A DNA stretch of 64,000 bases, taken from contig NZ_JAMZEC010000001.1 in NCBI RefSeq assembly GCF_024172185.1, positions 3,658,001 through 3,722,000 on the forward strand, given 5' to 3'. Within the stretch, counting starts at the first letter, position 1; each line of letters starts with the position of its first letter. The position numbers were made by a program, and so were the translations under genes. Positions 1-8,604 of the stretch are shown here, piece after piece. The DNA is from Nonomuraea roseoviolacea subsp. carminata. Lineage in GTDB: Bacteria > Actinomycetota > Actinomycetes > Streptosporangiales > Streptosporangiaceae. The notes below the pieces were generated by a model. It did not search any database, had not been told where the DNA came from, and worked only from the letters and a program-made list of their open reading frames with translations.

Positions 1-2
1 TG

Positions 3-1478
3 GCGAACCGGGCCAAGGCGCTCATCGCGCTCGGACGGCTGGAGGAGGCGGCCGTGGACGCGGCCGACGCGGTGGCCCGGTGGGAGGCGATGGGGTCGCG
101 CTTCGTCGCGTACGGGCTGGTCCGGCTGGCCGACGTGCACGCGCTGCGCGGCGACCGGGCGTCGGCGATCGCGCTCTACCGCCGGGTGGTGGCCGACGCC
201 GCCGGCTCGGGGGAGGTGCAGGAGCTGTCGCACGCGCTGAACGCGCTGGCCGTGCTGCTCGCGGCGGACGATCCGGAGGAGGCGGCGCGGGTGGCCAAGG
301 AGGCGCTGCGGCTCGCCGAGGGCATGGCCGGGGTGGAGGCCCGCCTGGCCGCGGCGCGCGTGGCGCTCGCGGCCGGACGGCCGGAGGAGGCGCGGGGACT
401 GCTGGACGAGGCGGAGCGGGTGGCGGGCAGCCGCCGCGACCACGCGGCCCTGGCCGAGGCGGCGGAGCTGCGCGCCGAGCTGGACGGCGATCCTGTGCTC
501 GCGGCCGAGGCGGTGCGCCGCTGGTCGGAGCTGCGCGACCCGGTCGGGCTGGCCAGGGCCGAGCTGGTGAGGGCCGAGCTGGTGAGGGCCGAGCTGGTGA
601 GGGCGGAGCCGGCCGGATCGGAGGCCGCCGAAGTGGCCGCGGAGGTGGCCGCGGAGGTCCGGGAGCGCATGCACGCCATCGGCTGCCGCGCGCTCGACGA
701 CCGCGTCGACGCCCTGCTCGCCCGGCGCGTCCCCGCCCCGGCGGGGCGGCTGGTGGTGGAGACGATGGGCACCTTCCGGGTGCTGCGCGACTCCGTGCCC
801 GTGCCGCGCTCGGCCTGGCAGTCGCGCAAGGCCCGCGACCTGCTGAAGATCCTGGTCAGCCGGCGCGGCGGTCCGGTCGGCCGGGAACGGCTGGTCGAGC
901 TGCTCTGGCCGGGCCAGGAGGACGACGCCGTCGGGCTGAAGCGGCTGAACGTCATGGTCTCCACGCTGCGGGCGGTCCTCGACCCGGCGCACGAGCGCCC
1001 GCCGGACGACGTCGTCGTCTCCGACGAGGGGGCGCTGCGGCTGGACCTGGCTCACGTCGAGGTGGACGTGGAGCGCTTCCTCGGGCTGGTGGCCGCCGCC
1101 GCGCGGCTCGACCAGGCGGGCCGGGAGGGGGAGGCGCTGGAGCGCTGGGCCGCCGCCGAGGCCGCGTACGGGGGCGACTTCTGCGAGGAGGACCCGTACG
1201 CCGACTGGGCCGTGGGGCTGCGCGAGCAGGCCCGGCACGCGTACGTGCAGGCCGCGGCCCGGCTCGCCGGGGAGCGGACCCGCCGCGGCCGGCACGACGA
1301 GGCGGCCCGCTACTGGCTGCGGCTGCTCGAACGCGACCCCTACGACGAGCGGGCCCACCTCGGGCTGGTCCGCGTGCTCGACCGGGCCGGCCGGCGCGGC
1401 GACGCGCGCCGGCGCTACCACCTGTACGCGGAGCGGATGCGCGAGCTGGACGTGGAGCCGATGCCGTACCCGGCCTGA
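3..1478 (+). CDS. SARP/BTAD-type transcriptional regulator, 5' end cut by window edge
   Basis: The open frame runs in from the left edge, so the start and N-terminal part are missing; 491 codons are visible. The first ~240 residues are Ala/Leu/Glu-rich helical repeats resembling TPRs. A winged-helix DNA-binding segment follows (SRKARDLLKILV, then RERLVELLWPG and LKRLNVMVSTLR). The last ~130 residues look like a bacterial transcriptional activation domain (ERDPYDERAHLGLVRVLDRAG). In AfsR/SARP regulators these two domains together activate secondary-metabolism or cell-regulatory genes, but here they sit at the C-terminus behind a TPR region, as in the C-terminal part of large ATPase-type regulators. 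Target unknown. A second large regulator follows about 300 bp downstream on the same strand. Confidence 0.75.
   Translation, partial: ANRAKALIALGRLEEAAVDAADAVARWEAMGSRFVAYGLVRLADVHALRGDRASAIALYRRVVADAAGSGEVQELSHALNALAVLLAADDPEEAARVAKEALRLAEGMAGVEARLAAARVALAAGRPEEARGLLDEAERVAGSRRDHAALAEAAELRAELDGDPVLAAEAVRRWSELRDPVGLARAELVRAELVRAELVRAEPAGSEAAEVAAEVAAEVRERMHAIGCRALDDRVDALLARRVPAPAGRLVVETMGTFRVLRDSVPVPRSAWQSRKARDLLKILVSRRGGPVGRERLVELLWPGQEDDAVGLKRLNVMVSTLRAVLDPAHERPPDDVVVSDEGALRLDLAHVEVDVERFLGLVAAAARLDQAGREGEALERWAAAEAAYGGDFCEEDPYADWAVGLREQARHAYVQAAARLAGERTRRGRHDEAARYWLRLLERDPYDERAHLGLVRVLDRAGRRGDARRRYHLYAERMRELDVEPMPYPA
561..605 (+). repeat. 15-bp tandem repeat, 3 copies, in frame
   Basis: Three consecutive copies of gagctggtgagggcc (last copy with one change) encode repeated ELVRA units in the TPR-like region of the partial regulator. 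Just downstream, a second short repeat encodes EVAAEVAAEV. Near-identity of the copies suggests recent slippage or unequal exchange that kept the frame. Confidence 0.8.
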
Positions 1479-1562
1479 GCCGAAGCCGCCTGAACCCTGA
1501 GCCGGGCCCCGCCCGAACCCCACCTGAACCTGACCTGAACCGGGCGGCGAGATGGTGCGCCC

Positions 1563-1724
1563 ATGAGGACGGTCATCGTACGGCTGGTCGAGCCGGAGCA
1601 GTCCGGCGGCCAGCTCCGCGGGCTGCTCGAAGAGGTCGGGGGCGAACCGGTGCCGTTCCACGGGACCGAGGCCGCCCTCGACCTGCTGTACGCGGCGGCC
1701 GGGCTGCGCCGCGATCCGCCCTGA
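1563..1724 (+). CDS. small hypothetical protein, 53 aa
   Basis: An ATG-initiated 53-codon frame lies between the two large regulators. It starts MRTVIVRLVEPEQSGGQLRG and is acidic and leucine-rich, with a central EEVGGEPVPFHG and a C-terminal DLLYAAAGLRRD helix. Codon usage is GC3-rich like its neighbours, and it is followed by the Shine-Dalgarno (SD) region of the next gene. I do not recognise the family. Its position between regulator genes suggests cotranscription, but that is inference; it could also be a chance frame. Confidence 0.4.
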   Translation: MRTVIVRLVEPEQSGGQLRGLLEEVGGEPVPFHGTEAALDLLYAAAGLRRDPP

Positions 1725-1772
1725 ACCTCCCGCGAACCTCCCTCGCGACCCTGGGTCGGGAGAGGAGGCACG

Positions 1773-4538
1773 ATGAGCGAGCAACTGGGGAGCTGCTGGC
1801 CGTTCGTCGGGCGAGGGGGACAGCTGGCGCGCGTGCGGGAGGCGCTGCGGGCGCGGGCCGGCGTCATGATCGTGGGCGAGGCCGGGGTCGGCAAGAGCAG
1901 GCTGGCGGCGCAGGCGCTGTCGGGGCTCGGCGGGTACGGGGTGGTCCGGGCGCTGGGCACGGCGACGGCGGCGACGATCCCGTTCGGCGCGTTCGCGCAC
2001 GCGCTGACCGGCCCGCCGGGCGCGGGGGAGAACCTGCTGCGCTGGGCCGCCCGCCACCTGCGGGACCGGGCCGGAGGCGGGCGGCTGCTGGTGAGCGTGG
2101 ACGACGCGCACCGGCTGGACCCGGCCTCGGCCGCGCTGGTGCACCACCTGGCGTCGAGCGGCGCGGCGGCGGTCGTCGTCACGGTGCGCAGCGGCGCGCG
2201 GCAGCCGGCGCCCATCACGGCGCTGTGGAAGGACGAGCTGCTGGACCGCATCGAGCTGCGCCCGCTCGACCGGGACGGGGTCGAGGCGGTGCTGGCCGAG
2301 GCGCTGGGAGGGGAGGTGGCCGCGCCGACCGTGCGCCGCCTGGCCGAGGTCAGCGGGGGCAACCTGCTCTACCTGCGTGAGCTCGTCCACGCCGGGCGGA
2401 CGTCCGGCCGGCTGGCGGTGCGGGACGGCGCGTGGCGGTGGTGCGGCGAGCTGTCCTTGACCGCCCGGCTGCGGGAGCTGGTCGAGGCCCGGATCGGGCG
2501 CCTGGAGCCGGACGAGCGGGAGACGCTGGAGCTGGTGGCCTTCGGCGAGCCGGTGGGCGCCGCGCTGGTGGCGGGGCTGACGTCCGCCGAGGCCGTCGAG
2601 CGGCTGGAGGAGCGGGGGCTGGTGGCGGCCGTGGCCGACGGGCGGCGCGAGCACCTGCGGCTCGGCCACCCCCTCTACGGCCAGGTGGTCCGGGACGGCT
2701 GCGGCACGCTGCGGGCCCGCCGCCGGCTGCGGACGCTGGCCGGGGCGCTGGAGGCGGGCGGCGCGAGGCAGGAGGCCGGCGGAACCGGGGAAGCGGGCGG
2801 GGCCGGAGAAGCTGGTAGGGCCGGGGAAGCTGGTGGGCCGCGGCGGCGCGAGGACGTGCTGCGCGCCGCGGTGTGGCGGCTGGACGGCGGCTCGGCGGTC
2901 GCGCCGGACACGCTGCTGGACGCGGCCGGCGTGGCCCTGGCCCGGCAGGACCCGCGGCTCGCGGCCCGGCTGGCGCGGGCGGCGCACGAGGCGGGGGCGG
3001 GCGTGTCGGCCGTGGCGCTGCTCGGGCAGGCGCTCGTGGTGCTGGGGGAGTCGGAGACGGCGGTGGCGGCGCTGCGGCGGGCGGCGGGCGCGGCGGTCAC
3101 GGAGGGCGAGCGGGCGCGGCACGCGGCCAGTCTGGGGATCAACCTGGCCTGGGCGGGGGCGGACGCGGAGGCGTGCGCGGTGCTGGACGCGGCGGGGGAG
3201 TCGGTGACGGATCCGGCGCTGCGGCGCGAGGTCGGCCTGTACCGGGGGATGGCCGACTTCCTCGCGGGCCGCCTGACGTCGGCGGCCCGCTCACCGGCGC
3301 TGCCTCGCACCTCGACCGGGGCTCCCGAGACGACCGGGTCTCCCGCGTCGGCCGGGTCTCCCGCGTCCACCGGCTCTCCCGCGCCGACCCGGGCAGGGGC
3401 CTCGCTCGCCGGGTGGGAGGCGCAGGCGGCGGCGCTGGAGGCGTGGGTCGGCGCGTACGCGGGACGGACCGAGCGGAGCCTCGCCGTCGTCCACCGGATC
3501 CTGGGGGAGCCGGGCGATGTGATGCCGGACGACGGGTGGACGGTCGGGGCGCCGCACGCGCTGCCGGCCCTGCTCGACGCGGCGTGCGCGGCGCGGGTGT
3601 TCTCCGGCCGGCTGGAGGAGGCGGCGCGGACCGCCGAACGCGGCATGGCGCTCGGCGAGGGCGAGCCGCCGGTGACGGGGTTCGGCGCCCACCGGGCCGT
3701 GGTCGCCCGGCTCCGGGGCGATGTCGCGGGCGCGGCCCGCTTCGCCGGTGAGGACGCGGCGCGGCTGCCCGCCGGCACGCCGTACCTCGGGCGCTGCCTG
3801 GCCGAGCTGGCGCACGCGTCCGCGCTGCTCGGCCGGACCGTACGGGCCGGGGAGGCGCTGGCGCGGGCCGAGCGGCCGGCCGCGCGCTGGGCGTTCACCT
3901 GGCAGCCCGCGCTCCAGGCGGCCGTGTGGGTGGCGGCGGCGGACGGCGACCTCGACGGCGCGGTGGCCGCGTGCCGGTCGGCCGCCCGGCACGCGGAGGA
4001 AGGGGAGCAGTACGGGTATCTGATGTTCGCGCTGCACGACCTGGTACGGCTGGGCCGGCCCGGTGAGGCGGCCGGGCGGCTGGCCGAGCTGGCGGAGCGG
4101 GTGGACGGGCCGCTGGTCCGGCTGTTCGCCCGCCACGCGGGGGCCGCCGGCGATCCGGGGGAGCTGCGGGCGGTGGCGGAGGAGTTCGAGCGGCTCGGCA
4201 TGGTGCTGTACGCGGCGGAGGCCGCCGCCCACGAGGCCGCCGCGTACCTCCGGATGGGACGCGGCACGCAGGCCAGGGGAGCGCGGACCCGGGCGTGGGC
4301 GCTGGCCAGGCGCTGCCCCGGGGTGACCACTCCGGCGCTGGTCGAGCTGGCCACGCCCGAGCTCACCCCGCGCCAGCGGGAGATCGTCCGGCTCGCGGCG
4401 GCCGGGCTGACGAACCGGCAGATCGCCGCCCGCCTCGCCGTCTCCACGCGGACGGCCGCGAACCACCTCCAGGCCGTCTACGACAAGCTGGGCGTCAACG
4501 ACCGGACGCAGGTGGGCCGCCTGCTCGGCGCGCCGTGA
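1773..4538 (+). CDS. large ATP-binding LuxR-family (LAL-type) transcriptional regulator, 921 aa
   Basis: A strong AGGAGG lies upstream of the ATG. The N-terminal AAA/STAND-like ATPase has Walker A GEAGVGKS at residues 35-42 and a Walker B-like LLVSVDDAH near residue 105. A long alpha-helical TPR-like middle section follows. The last ~60 residues are a LuxR/GerE helix-turn-helix (LTPRQREIVRLAAAGLTNRQ, then IAARLAVSTRTAANHL). LAL proteins usually control carbohydrate use or antibiotic clusters; no such cluster is visible here. Two low-complexity insertions, a GEAGGAGEAG stretch near 2.78-2.85 kb and repeated GSPAS/T units near 3.33-3.40 kb, look like linker expansions. Standalone transcription is likely; the next gene is on the opposite strand. 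Confidence 0.85.
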   Translation: MSEQLGSCWPFVGRGGQLARVREALRARAGVMIVGEAGVGKSRLAAQALSGLGGYGVVRALGTATAATIPFGAFAHALTGPPGAGENLLRWAARHLRDRAGGGRLLVSVDDAHRLDPASAALVHHLASSGAAAVVVTVRSGARQPAPITALWKDELLDRIELRPLDRDGVEAVLAEALGGEVAAPTVRRLAEVSGGNLLYLRELVHAGRTSGRLAVRDGAWRWCGELSLTARLRELVEARIGRLEPDERETLELVAFGEPVGAALVAGLTSAEAVERLEERGLVAAVADGRREHLRLGHPLYGQVVRDGCGTLRARRRLRTLAGALEAGGARQEAGGTGEAGGAGEAGRAGEAGGPRRREDVLRAAVWRLDGGSAVAPDTLLDAAGVALARQDPRLAARLARAAHEAGAGVSAVALLGQALVVLGESETAVAALRRAAGAAVTEGERARHAASLGINLAWAGADAEACAVLDAAGESVTDPALRREVGLYRGMADFLAGRLTSAARSPALPRTSTGAPETTGSPASAGSPASTGSPAPTRAGASLAGWEAQAAALEAWVGAYAGRTERSLAVVHRILGEPGDVMPDDGWTVGAPHALPALLDAACAARVFSGRLEEAARTAERGMALGEGEPPVTGFGAHRAVVARLRGDVAGAARFAGEDAARLPAGTPYLGRCLAELAHASALLGRTVRAGEALARAERPAARWAFTWQPALQAAVWVAAADGDLDGAVAACRSAARHAEEGEQYGYLMFALHDLVRLGRPGEAAGRLAELAERVDGPLVRLFARHAGAAGDPGELRAVAEEFERLGMVLYAAEAAAHEAAAYLRMGRGTQARGARTRAWALARRCPGVTTPALVELATPELTPRQREIVRLAAAGLTNRQIAARLAVSTRTAANHLQAVYDKLGVNDRTQVGRLLGAP

Positions 4539-4638
4539 GCGTCGCTGAACGCCGGGTCGGACGTGGGCGTCCCGGACACCGGGTCGGACGCGCGCATCCG
4601 CGGATGCCGGCTCGGACGTGGGCATCCCGGGCGCCGGG

Positions 4639-5388
4639 TCAGATGAGCGCGAGGAGCCCTTCGAACAGGGTCTCGCGCTCGCCGCCGGTGAGCGCCGCGT
4701 ACGGCTGGGCGGCGCGCCGGTTGGTGTCCTCCTCGATCCGGTCGCGCAGCGGGCCGCACCCCAGCTCGACCACGGTGTCCGCGGTCAGCCCGGCCTCGCG
4801 CCAGGCGGCGGCGTGCGCGTCGGCCCGGTGGTAGCGCAGCGCGGCGACCCGGTTGAACAGCAGCACGCCCGGCGGCGTCCCCTCCGGCTCGTACGGGGGC
4901 GCCATCACCGCGAACGCGCCGCCCGGCTCGGCCACGGCCGCCTCCAGGACCTCGCCGAGCAGGGCGGCCAGACCCGGCACGTCGTACGCGGCCCACAGCC
5001 GGCCGACGGCCTTCGCGTGGATCTCGTACAGCCCGTGGATGTAGGACAGCCCGGCGGCGGTGAGCCGCAGGACGCCGTCGCCGTCCTCGGCGAGCGTGCC
5101 CTGGCGGAGGTGGTCGCCGATCTCGGCGTCCAGGTCGGCGGCGCTGCCGTAGCGGTGGACGACGGACAGGTCGTCGCGGGTGACCGGGCGCGCGGGCAGC
5201 GCGTACCGCAGGTCGCCGAGGAAGCCGGGCGTCAGACCGCACGCCTCGGCGTGGTCGTCGCGTTCCCGACGGGCCGAGGCGTGGACGTTGACGTGGACCG
5301 CGTTGATGACGGGGGCGATGGTCGCGGCGTAGGACGCCAAGTCATGATTTATCGACGCTTGGGGTGTCGACTCAGGATTTATCGGCAT
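4639..5388 (-). CDS. hypothetical protein with winged-helix-like segment, last gene of the methylase cluster
   Basis: 249 codons from an ATG overlapping the 3' end of the specificity-subunit gene by 17 bp. No good SD is visible; a CATAAT hexamer ends about 8 bases before the ATG, so a leaderless secondary promoter is possible. Residues ~70-125 (DDLSVVHRYGSAADLDAEIG, then GDGVLRLTAAGLSYI) have the look of a MarR-like winged helix with its wing, followed by a helical region. I do not recognise a named family for the whole protein. The overlap suggests it belongs to the same transcript as the methylase genes. Its role there could be regulatory, but that is inference. Confidence 0.55.
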   Translation of the reverse strand: MPINPESTPQASINHDLASYAATIAPVINAVHVNVHASARRERDDHAEACGLTPGFLGDLRYALPARPVTRDDLSVVHRYGSAADLDAEIGDHLRQGTLAEDGDGVLRLTAAGLSYIHGLYEIHAKAVGRLWAAYDVPGLAALLGEVLEAAVAEPGGAFAVMAPPYEPEGTPPGVLLFNRVAALRYHRADAHAAAWREAGLTADTVVELGCGPLRDRIEEDTNRRAAQPYAALTGGERETLFEGLLALI

Positions 5389-6052
5389 CGGCCGCCATTA
5401 TGCCTGCGGAGCCCGGCCTGTGGTCAGACCCAGTTTCATCGACGCGCGGAACCAGTTGCCCTGAGAAGGTCAGAGGAAGCAGCGCATCACGCAGCTCAGC
5501 CGTGGCCTCGCAGATCCGCTCATGTGCGGCGATCTTCTCGGTCAACGCGTGGAAGACCAGTCCTATGGACCTCTGGACGTCGAGAGGAGCAAGAGCCACC
5601 GGCAAGGTTCCCAGCACCAGGGTGCTGACACTGGGCACAGCGCTGCCCACAGCGTTGCGGCGGAGCCAGTCCTGGACCGCGGCATGGCTGAGGTAGTGGT
5701 TGAGGTAGTGGGCATCGACTTCCTCTCCGGGTCGGATCCTGATGATTCCTGTCCCGAACAGCCACCCTTCCTGCTCCGCCCCCACCAGCGCGTGCCGGCC
5801 CAGGCCCCCCGTCCGTACACACACGACGTCGCCTGCCCGAAGGCGATATCTGGACAACCGGGCGGCCTCGGCGTCGCCGACGCGATCAGGGATTCCTCGA
5901 AGGCGGCCATCGGCGAGATTCTTGGGCTTGACCACGGCCACCGGCCCGTCCGAGCCCATGGAGGTCGTCACACCGGCCCGAAGATCCGCCACGTCCTCAA
6001 GCCGGACCTCACGCCAGCCGTTGGGCAGCTCACCCACCAGGGACGTCACCAT
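5372..6052 (-). CDS. hsdS: type I restriction-modification specificity subunit, short single-TRD form
   Basis: 226 aa. The start LPNGWREVRLEDVADLRAG is the classical entry into an HsdS target-recognition domain, and RYRLRAGDVVCVRTGGLGRH plus VSTLVLGTLPVALAPLDVQR match the TRD end and the conserved helix that binds the methylase. Full HsdS proteins have two TRDs (~400 aa); this one has a single TRD and helix, so it would have to work as a dimer or recognise a half site. The ATG overlaps the methylase stop by 7 bp, so the two are translationally coupled. No HsdR is present in the window. Confidence 0.85.
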   Translation of the reverse strand: MVTSLVGELPNGWREVRLEDVADLRAGVTTSMGSDGPVAVVKPKNLADGRLRGIPDRVGDAEAARLSRYRLRAGDVVCVRTGGLGRHALVGAEQEGWLFGTGIIRIRPGEEVDAHYLNHYLSHAAVQDWLRRNAVGSAVPSVSTLVLGTLPVALAPLDVQRSIGLVFHALTEKIAAHERICEATAELRDALLPLTFSGQLVPRVDETGSDHRPGSAGIMAADADKS

Positions 6053-7692
6053 CCGAGCCTCCGCAGTTCCCGCTCCGCCCTGGTGTCGGCGTCCAGGGCC
6101 TCAGCGTGCAGCCGCTCCAGCCTCGTCCGCAGTCTGAGAACGGCTTCTCGTGATCCCGAGGGGACGGCCGATGCGGACGTCACGTATCTCCTGGGATTGA
6201 GGTTGTAGTCCTGGGCGCTCACTTCCTCTACGGGCACCACCACGGCTCGCGAAGCCGGGCCCGGGGGAAGCACTCCAGCACGCCATGCCGTCAGGATGCC
6301 GTCGAGCTCCGTGTGATCCTCCCGGGACAGCTCCCGCCGGGTGCGGTCCACCATCCGTCCCATGTCCCAGGCGTCCACGAAGAGGATCTCCGAACGTGAC
6401 TCTTCCCGGCCGAGGATCCACACGGTGGTACCGATGGACGTGGCAGGAAAGAGCCGGTCGGGCAGTGCGATCAGAGCCCTCACCTGGCCGTCCTCCACCA
6501 TGCCGCGGCGTATCGCCCGCTCTTTCGGGTGGGTGGAGAACATCGCGTTGTTGGGCATGAGGACTGCGGCACGGCCGTCTGGAGACAGGCGCTCCAAGAT
6601 GTACTGGATCCAGGCGAAGTTCGCGTTGTGCCGAGGAGGCGGGCCATAACGCCAGGCCCTGCAGGACGCGGGATCGTCGTCGCACCACCCGCCCATGCTG
6701 AAGGGGGGGTTCGCCACGATGTACGGGTACAGCGTGCCGGGCTTCGCGTCCCGGCAGAGCGCGTGCTTATCGTGCGTCTCGAAATGTGCGTCCATGCCGT
6801 GCAGCCGCACGTTCATACGGGCCAGCGCCGAGGACTCCTCGCTCAAGGTGGCACCGTGGAGCGAGAGCGTCTCCTTCTCCGCTCCTCTCTCCAGGAGATC
6901 GGAAGCCGCGGCGACAAGCAGTTCGCCGGCGCGAGAGCTGGCGTCGTAGATCTCCGCCGGCTGTTCTGGCCGAACCGCGTCGATGAGCACGTGTGCCACC
7001 GATTCAGGGGTGTAGAACCCTTCGCCCCCGCCACCCTCCACCGCCGCGAATCGGTCCAGCAGCATGCGGAACGCCTGGGCTCCGCCGATGTCCCGAACAG
7101 CCTCGTCGGCGAGGGCAACGACATAACGCAGCATCTCGCGGCCAGGACGGGACGTCGTGATGGTTCTACCGCCCACGGGTGAGAGCCGCTCCAAGGCTCG
7201 CTCGGCCCAGTCGAGCGGGTCGACCGAACCGGCGGCCACCGCCGCCCACCCCGAGTCCCGGGCACGGGCGTAGACGAGGGCCAGGAGGGCGCCCGGATGA
7301 CGTGCCAGATCGTGCGCGACATCCAGACGGTCGAGCACCTTCCTCCATTTCTCCGTGCCATGAGGCCCGCTGAGAAGTGCCTCCATGTCGGCCGGGGCCT
7401 GTCCGGCTTCGGACGGCAGTTCGCCTGGGTCTCCTGAGCGGGCGAGATTCATCCGGAAGCGAGCCCCGTAGGTCGTCCCTGGTCGCTCGTCCTCCAAGAG
7501 CGCGTTGCGAGGGATGAGCCGGCCATCGAGCCATGCGGCGATGGCCTGGACCGGGAAGACTTCGTCGGCGCCGAGCCGTATCGGCCTGGGATAGTCAGCG
7601 TGCCGGCGCTCCCAGTTGCTCACGGCGGGCCGCCGCACCCCGGCCAGCTGTGCGATGGCCGAGCGGGACAGGTACTCGTCAGGAGAGCTCAT
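6046..7692 (-). CDS. hsdM: N6-adenine DNA methyltransferase with N-terminal helix-turn-helix (HsdM-like)
   Basis: 548 aa. The ATG at 7692 forms an ATGA overlap with the stop of the upstream Abi-like gene. Residues 5-60 are a MerR/excisionase-like HTH (SRSAIAQLAGVRRPAVSNWE). The methylase domain carries YTPESVAHVLID near residue 227 and the catalytic NPPF at ~328. The SAM-binding motif I reads DASSRAGELL instead of the usual DPxCGSGxLL, so the first glycine is lost; whether it methylates actively is open. It should pair with the downstream HsdS to methylate adenines. The missing nuclease partner and the fused HTH set it apart from standard type I HsdM. Confidence 0.85.
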   Translation of the reverse strand: MSSPDEYLSRSAIAQLAGVRRPAVSNWERRHADYPRPIRLGADEVFPVQAIAAWLDGRLIPRNALLEDERPGTTYGARFRMNLARSGDPGELPSEAGQAPADMEALLSGPHGTEKWRKVLDRLDVAHDLARHPGALLALVYARARDSGWAAVAAGSVDPLDWAERALERLSPVGGRTITTSRPGREMLRYVVALADEAVRDIGGAQAFRMLLDRFAAVEGGGGEGFYTPESVAHVLIDAVRPEQPAEIYDASSRAGELLVAAASDLLERGAEKETLSLHGATLSEESSALARMNVRLHGMDAHFETHDKHALCRDAKPGTLYPYIVANPPFSMGGWCDDDPASCRAWRYGPPPRHNANFAWIQYILERLSPDGRAAVLMPNNAMFSTHPKERAIRRGMVEDGQVRALIALPDRLFPATSIGTTVWILGREESRSEILFVDAWDMGRMVDRTRRELSREDHTELDGILTAWRAGVLPPGPASRAVVVPVEEVSAQDYNLNPRRYVTSASAVPSGSREAVLRLRTRLERLHAEALDADTRAERELRRLGW

Positions 7693-8333
7693 GGCGGGGT
7701 CGGCTGGGGGCGCCGGGTCAGCACTTCGGGCACCTGGTCGGACGCTCGCGCCCACACGATCACCTCTGGTTCGATGTAGCCCAGTAAACGATAGATCTTG
7801 TCGTGGTCGGCGGTGAGATGCCGGTGGTGGATGGGCTCGTGGTGCATGATCCGGTTCCGGAGCAGCACCACGGAACGGAAGTTGTCACGCAACGTCTCCC
7901 TGTCGCCCCTGTAGCCCGGAAACGCCCGATGCAGGACCGGGACCCAGAGGTACCGGTCGTGCGCCCGGTTCAACAGGGAGGCCCAGAAGCCGAAAGGCAG
8001 CTCCGCCACGATGTCGTCGGGGCTCGCCCGCCGGTCGCCCTTGCGGCATGCGTCGTTCTCCGCCTTGGCGACCTTGCCCAGTTGGTCACGGCCGAGAGGC
8101 GCGCTCCGCCACCAGTCGTCATGGCCGTAGTGTGCGCGGAGGCGATCATGCTCCGCGTTGCGGAGGCTGATCTCCAGGCACTGCAGGGGGATGTAGAAAG
8201 CCGCTGAAACCTCCATGTTCCAGCGGTACAAATTCCACGCGGTCAGCCAGTCCCCGGGGAAGGCGTTCAGGTACGGACCGAAACGCGGCGCGGAGAACGT
8301 TCGCTCGACCCACATCGGCAAACCGGAAAGCAT
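7689..8333 (-). CDS. Abi-family (Abi_2/HEPN-like) protein
   Basis: 214 aa from the ATG at 8333, chosen because GGAGGTG lies four bases upstream of it; a longer frame exists but has no SD. The N-terminus (WVERTFSAPRFGPYL) and helical body with LEISLRNAEHDRL match Abi_2/AbiD/F-type abortive infection proteins. Near residues 159-165 the sequence RNRIMHHEP provides an R-x4-H motif typical of HEPN RNases. Known family members block phage by RNA or other cleavage. The stop overlaps the methylase start as ATGA, making this the first gene of an Abi-HsdM-HsdS operon. Calling it a defence effector is inference from family and context. Confidence 0.75.
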   Translation of the reverse strand: MLSGLPMWVERTFSAPRFGPYLNAFPGDWLTAWNLYRWNMEVSAAFYIPLQCLEISLRNAEHDRLRAHYGHDDWWRSAPLGRDQLGKVAKAENDACRKGDRRASPDDIVAELPFGFWASLLNRAHDRYLWVPVLHRAFPGYRGDRETLRDNFRSVVLLRNRIMHHEPIHHRHLTADHDKIYRLLGYIEPEVIVWARASDQVPEVLTRRPQPTPP

Positions 8334-8604
8334 GAAGCACCTCCGAGAAAGGGGAAGGTCGGCGGCCGCTCGCCGGGGTACACTCGTCGATGTACGCCCC
8401 GGGTCCGCCTCTGCTCTGCATGCCGCCCGGGGCACGGCTTTGCGTGCCGATCCCGTACGGCTGTCTCATCCAGGTGATTCTGGGCCTCGAAGCGTCCTTC
8501 GCTGCGCGTTCGAAGGTAATGCCTGCGTGCTCAACGATCAAGCGTATTGCAATACAAAAATCTGTTAACCCCCATGCTCGCCGGAACCGTGGGGCGCCCG
8601 TGGG
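8334..8604. promoter_or_regulatory. divergent spacer between Abi-methylase operon and copper/peroxidase operon
   Basis: 271 bp with no convincing gene. The first bases (minus-strand reading) hold the SD of the Abi gene. The stretch around 8531-8570 (gcgtattgcaatacaaaaatctgttaac in pieces) is unusually AT-rich for this genome and contains the small inverted repeat gtattgcaatac at 8541-8552. It is the natural place for divergent promoters. No firm -35/-10 pair is assigned. Confidence 0.4.

Noticed and set aside
7689..8435. Longer start for the Abi-like gene at 8435
   Set aside because: The extra 34 residues have no family match and no SD, while the ATG at 8333 has GGAGGTG at good spacing.
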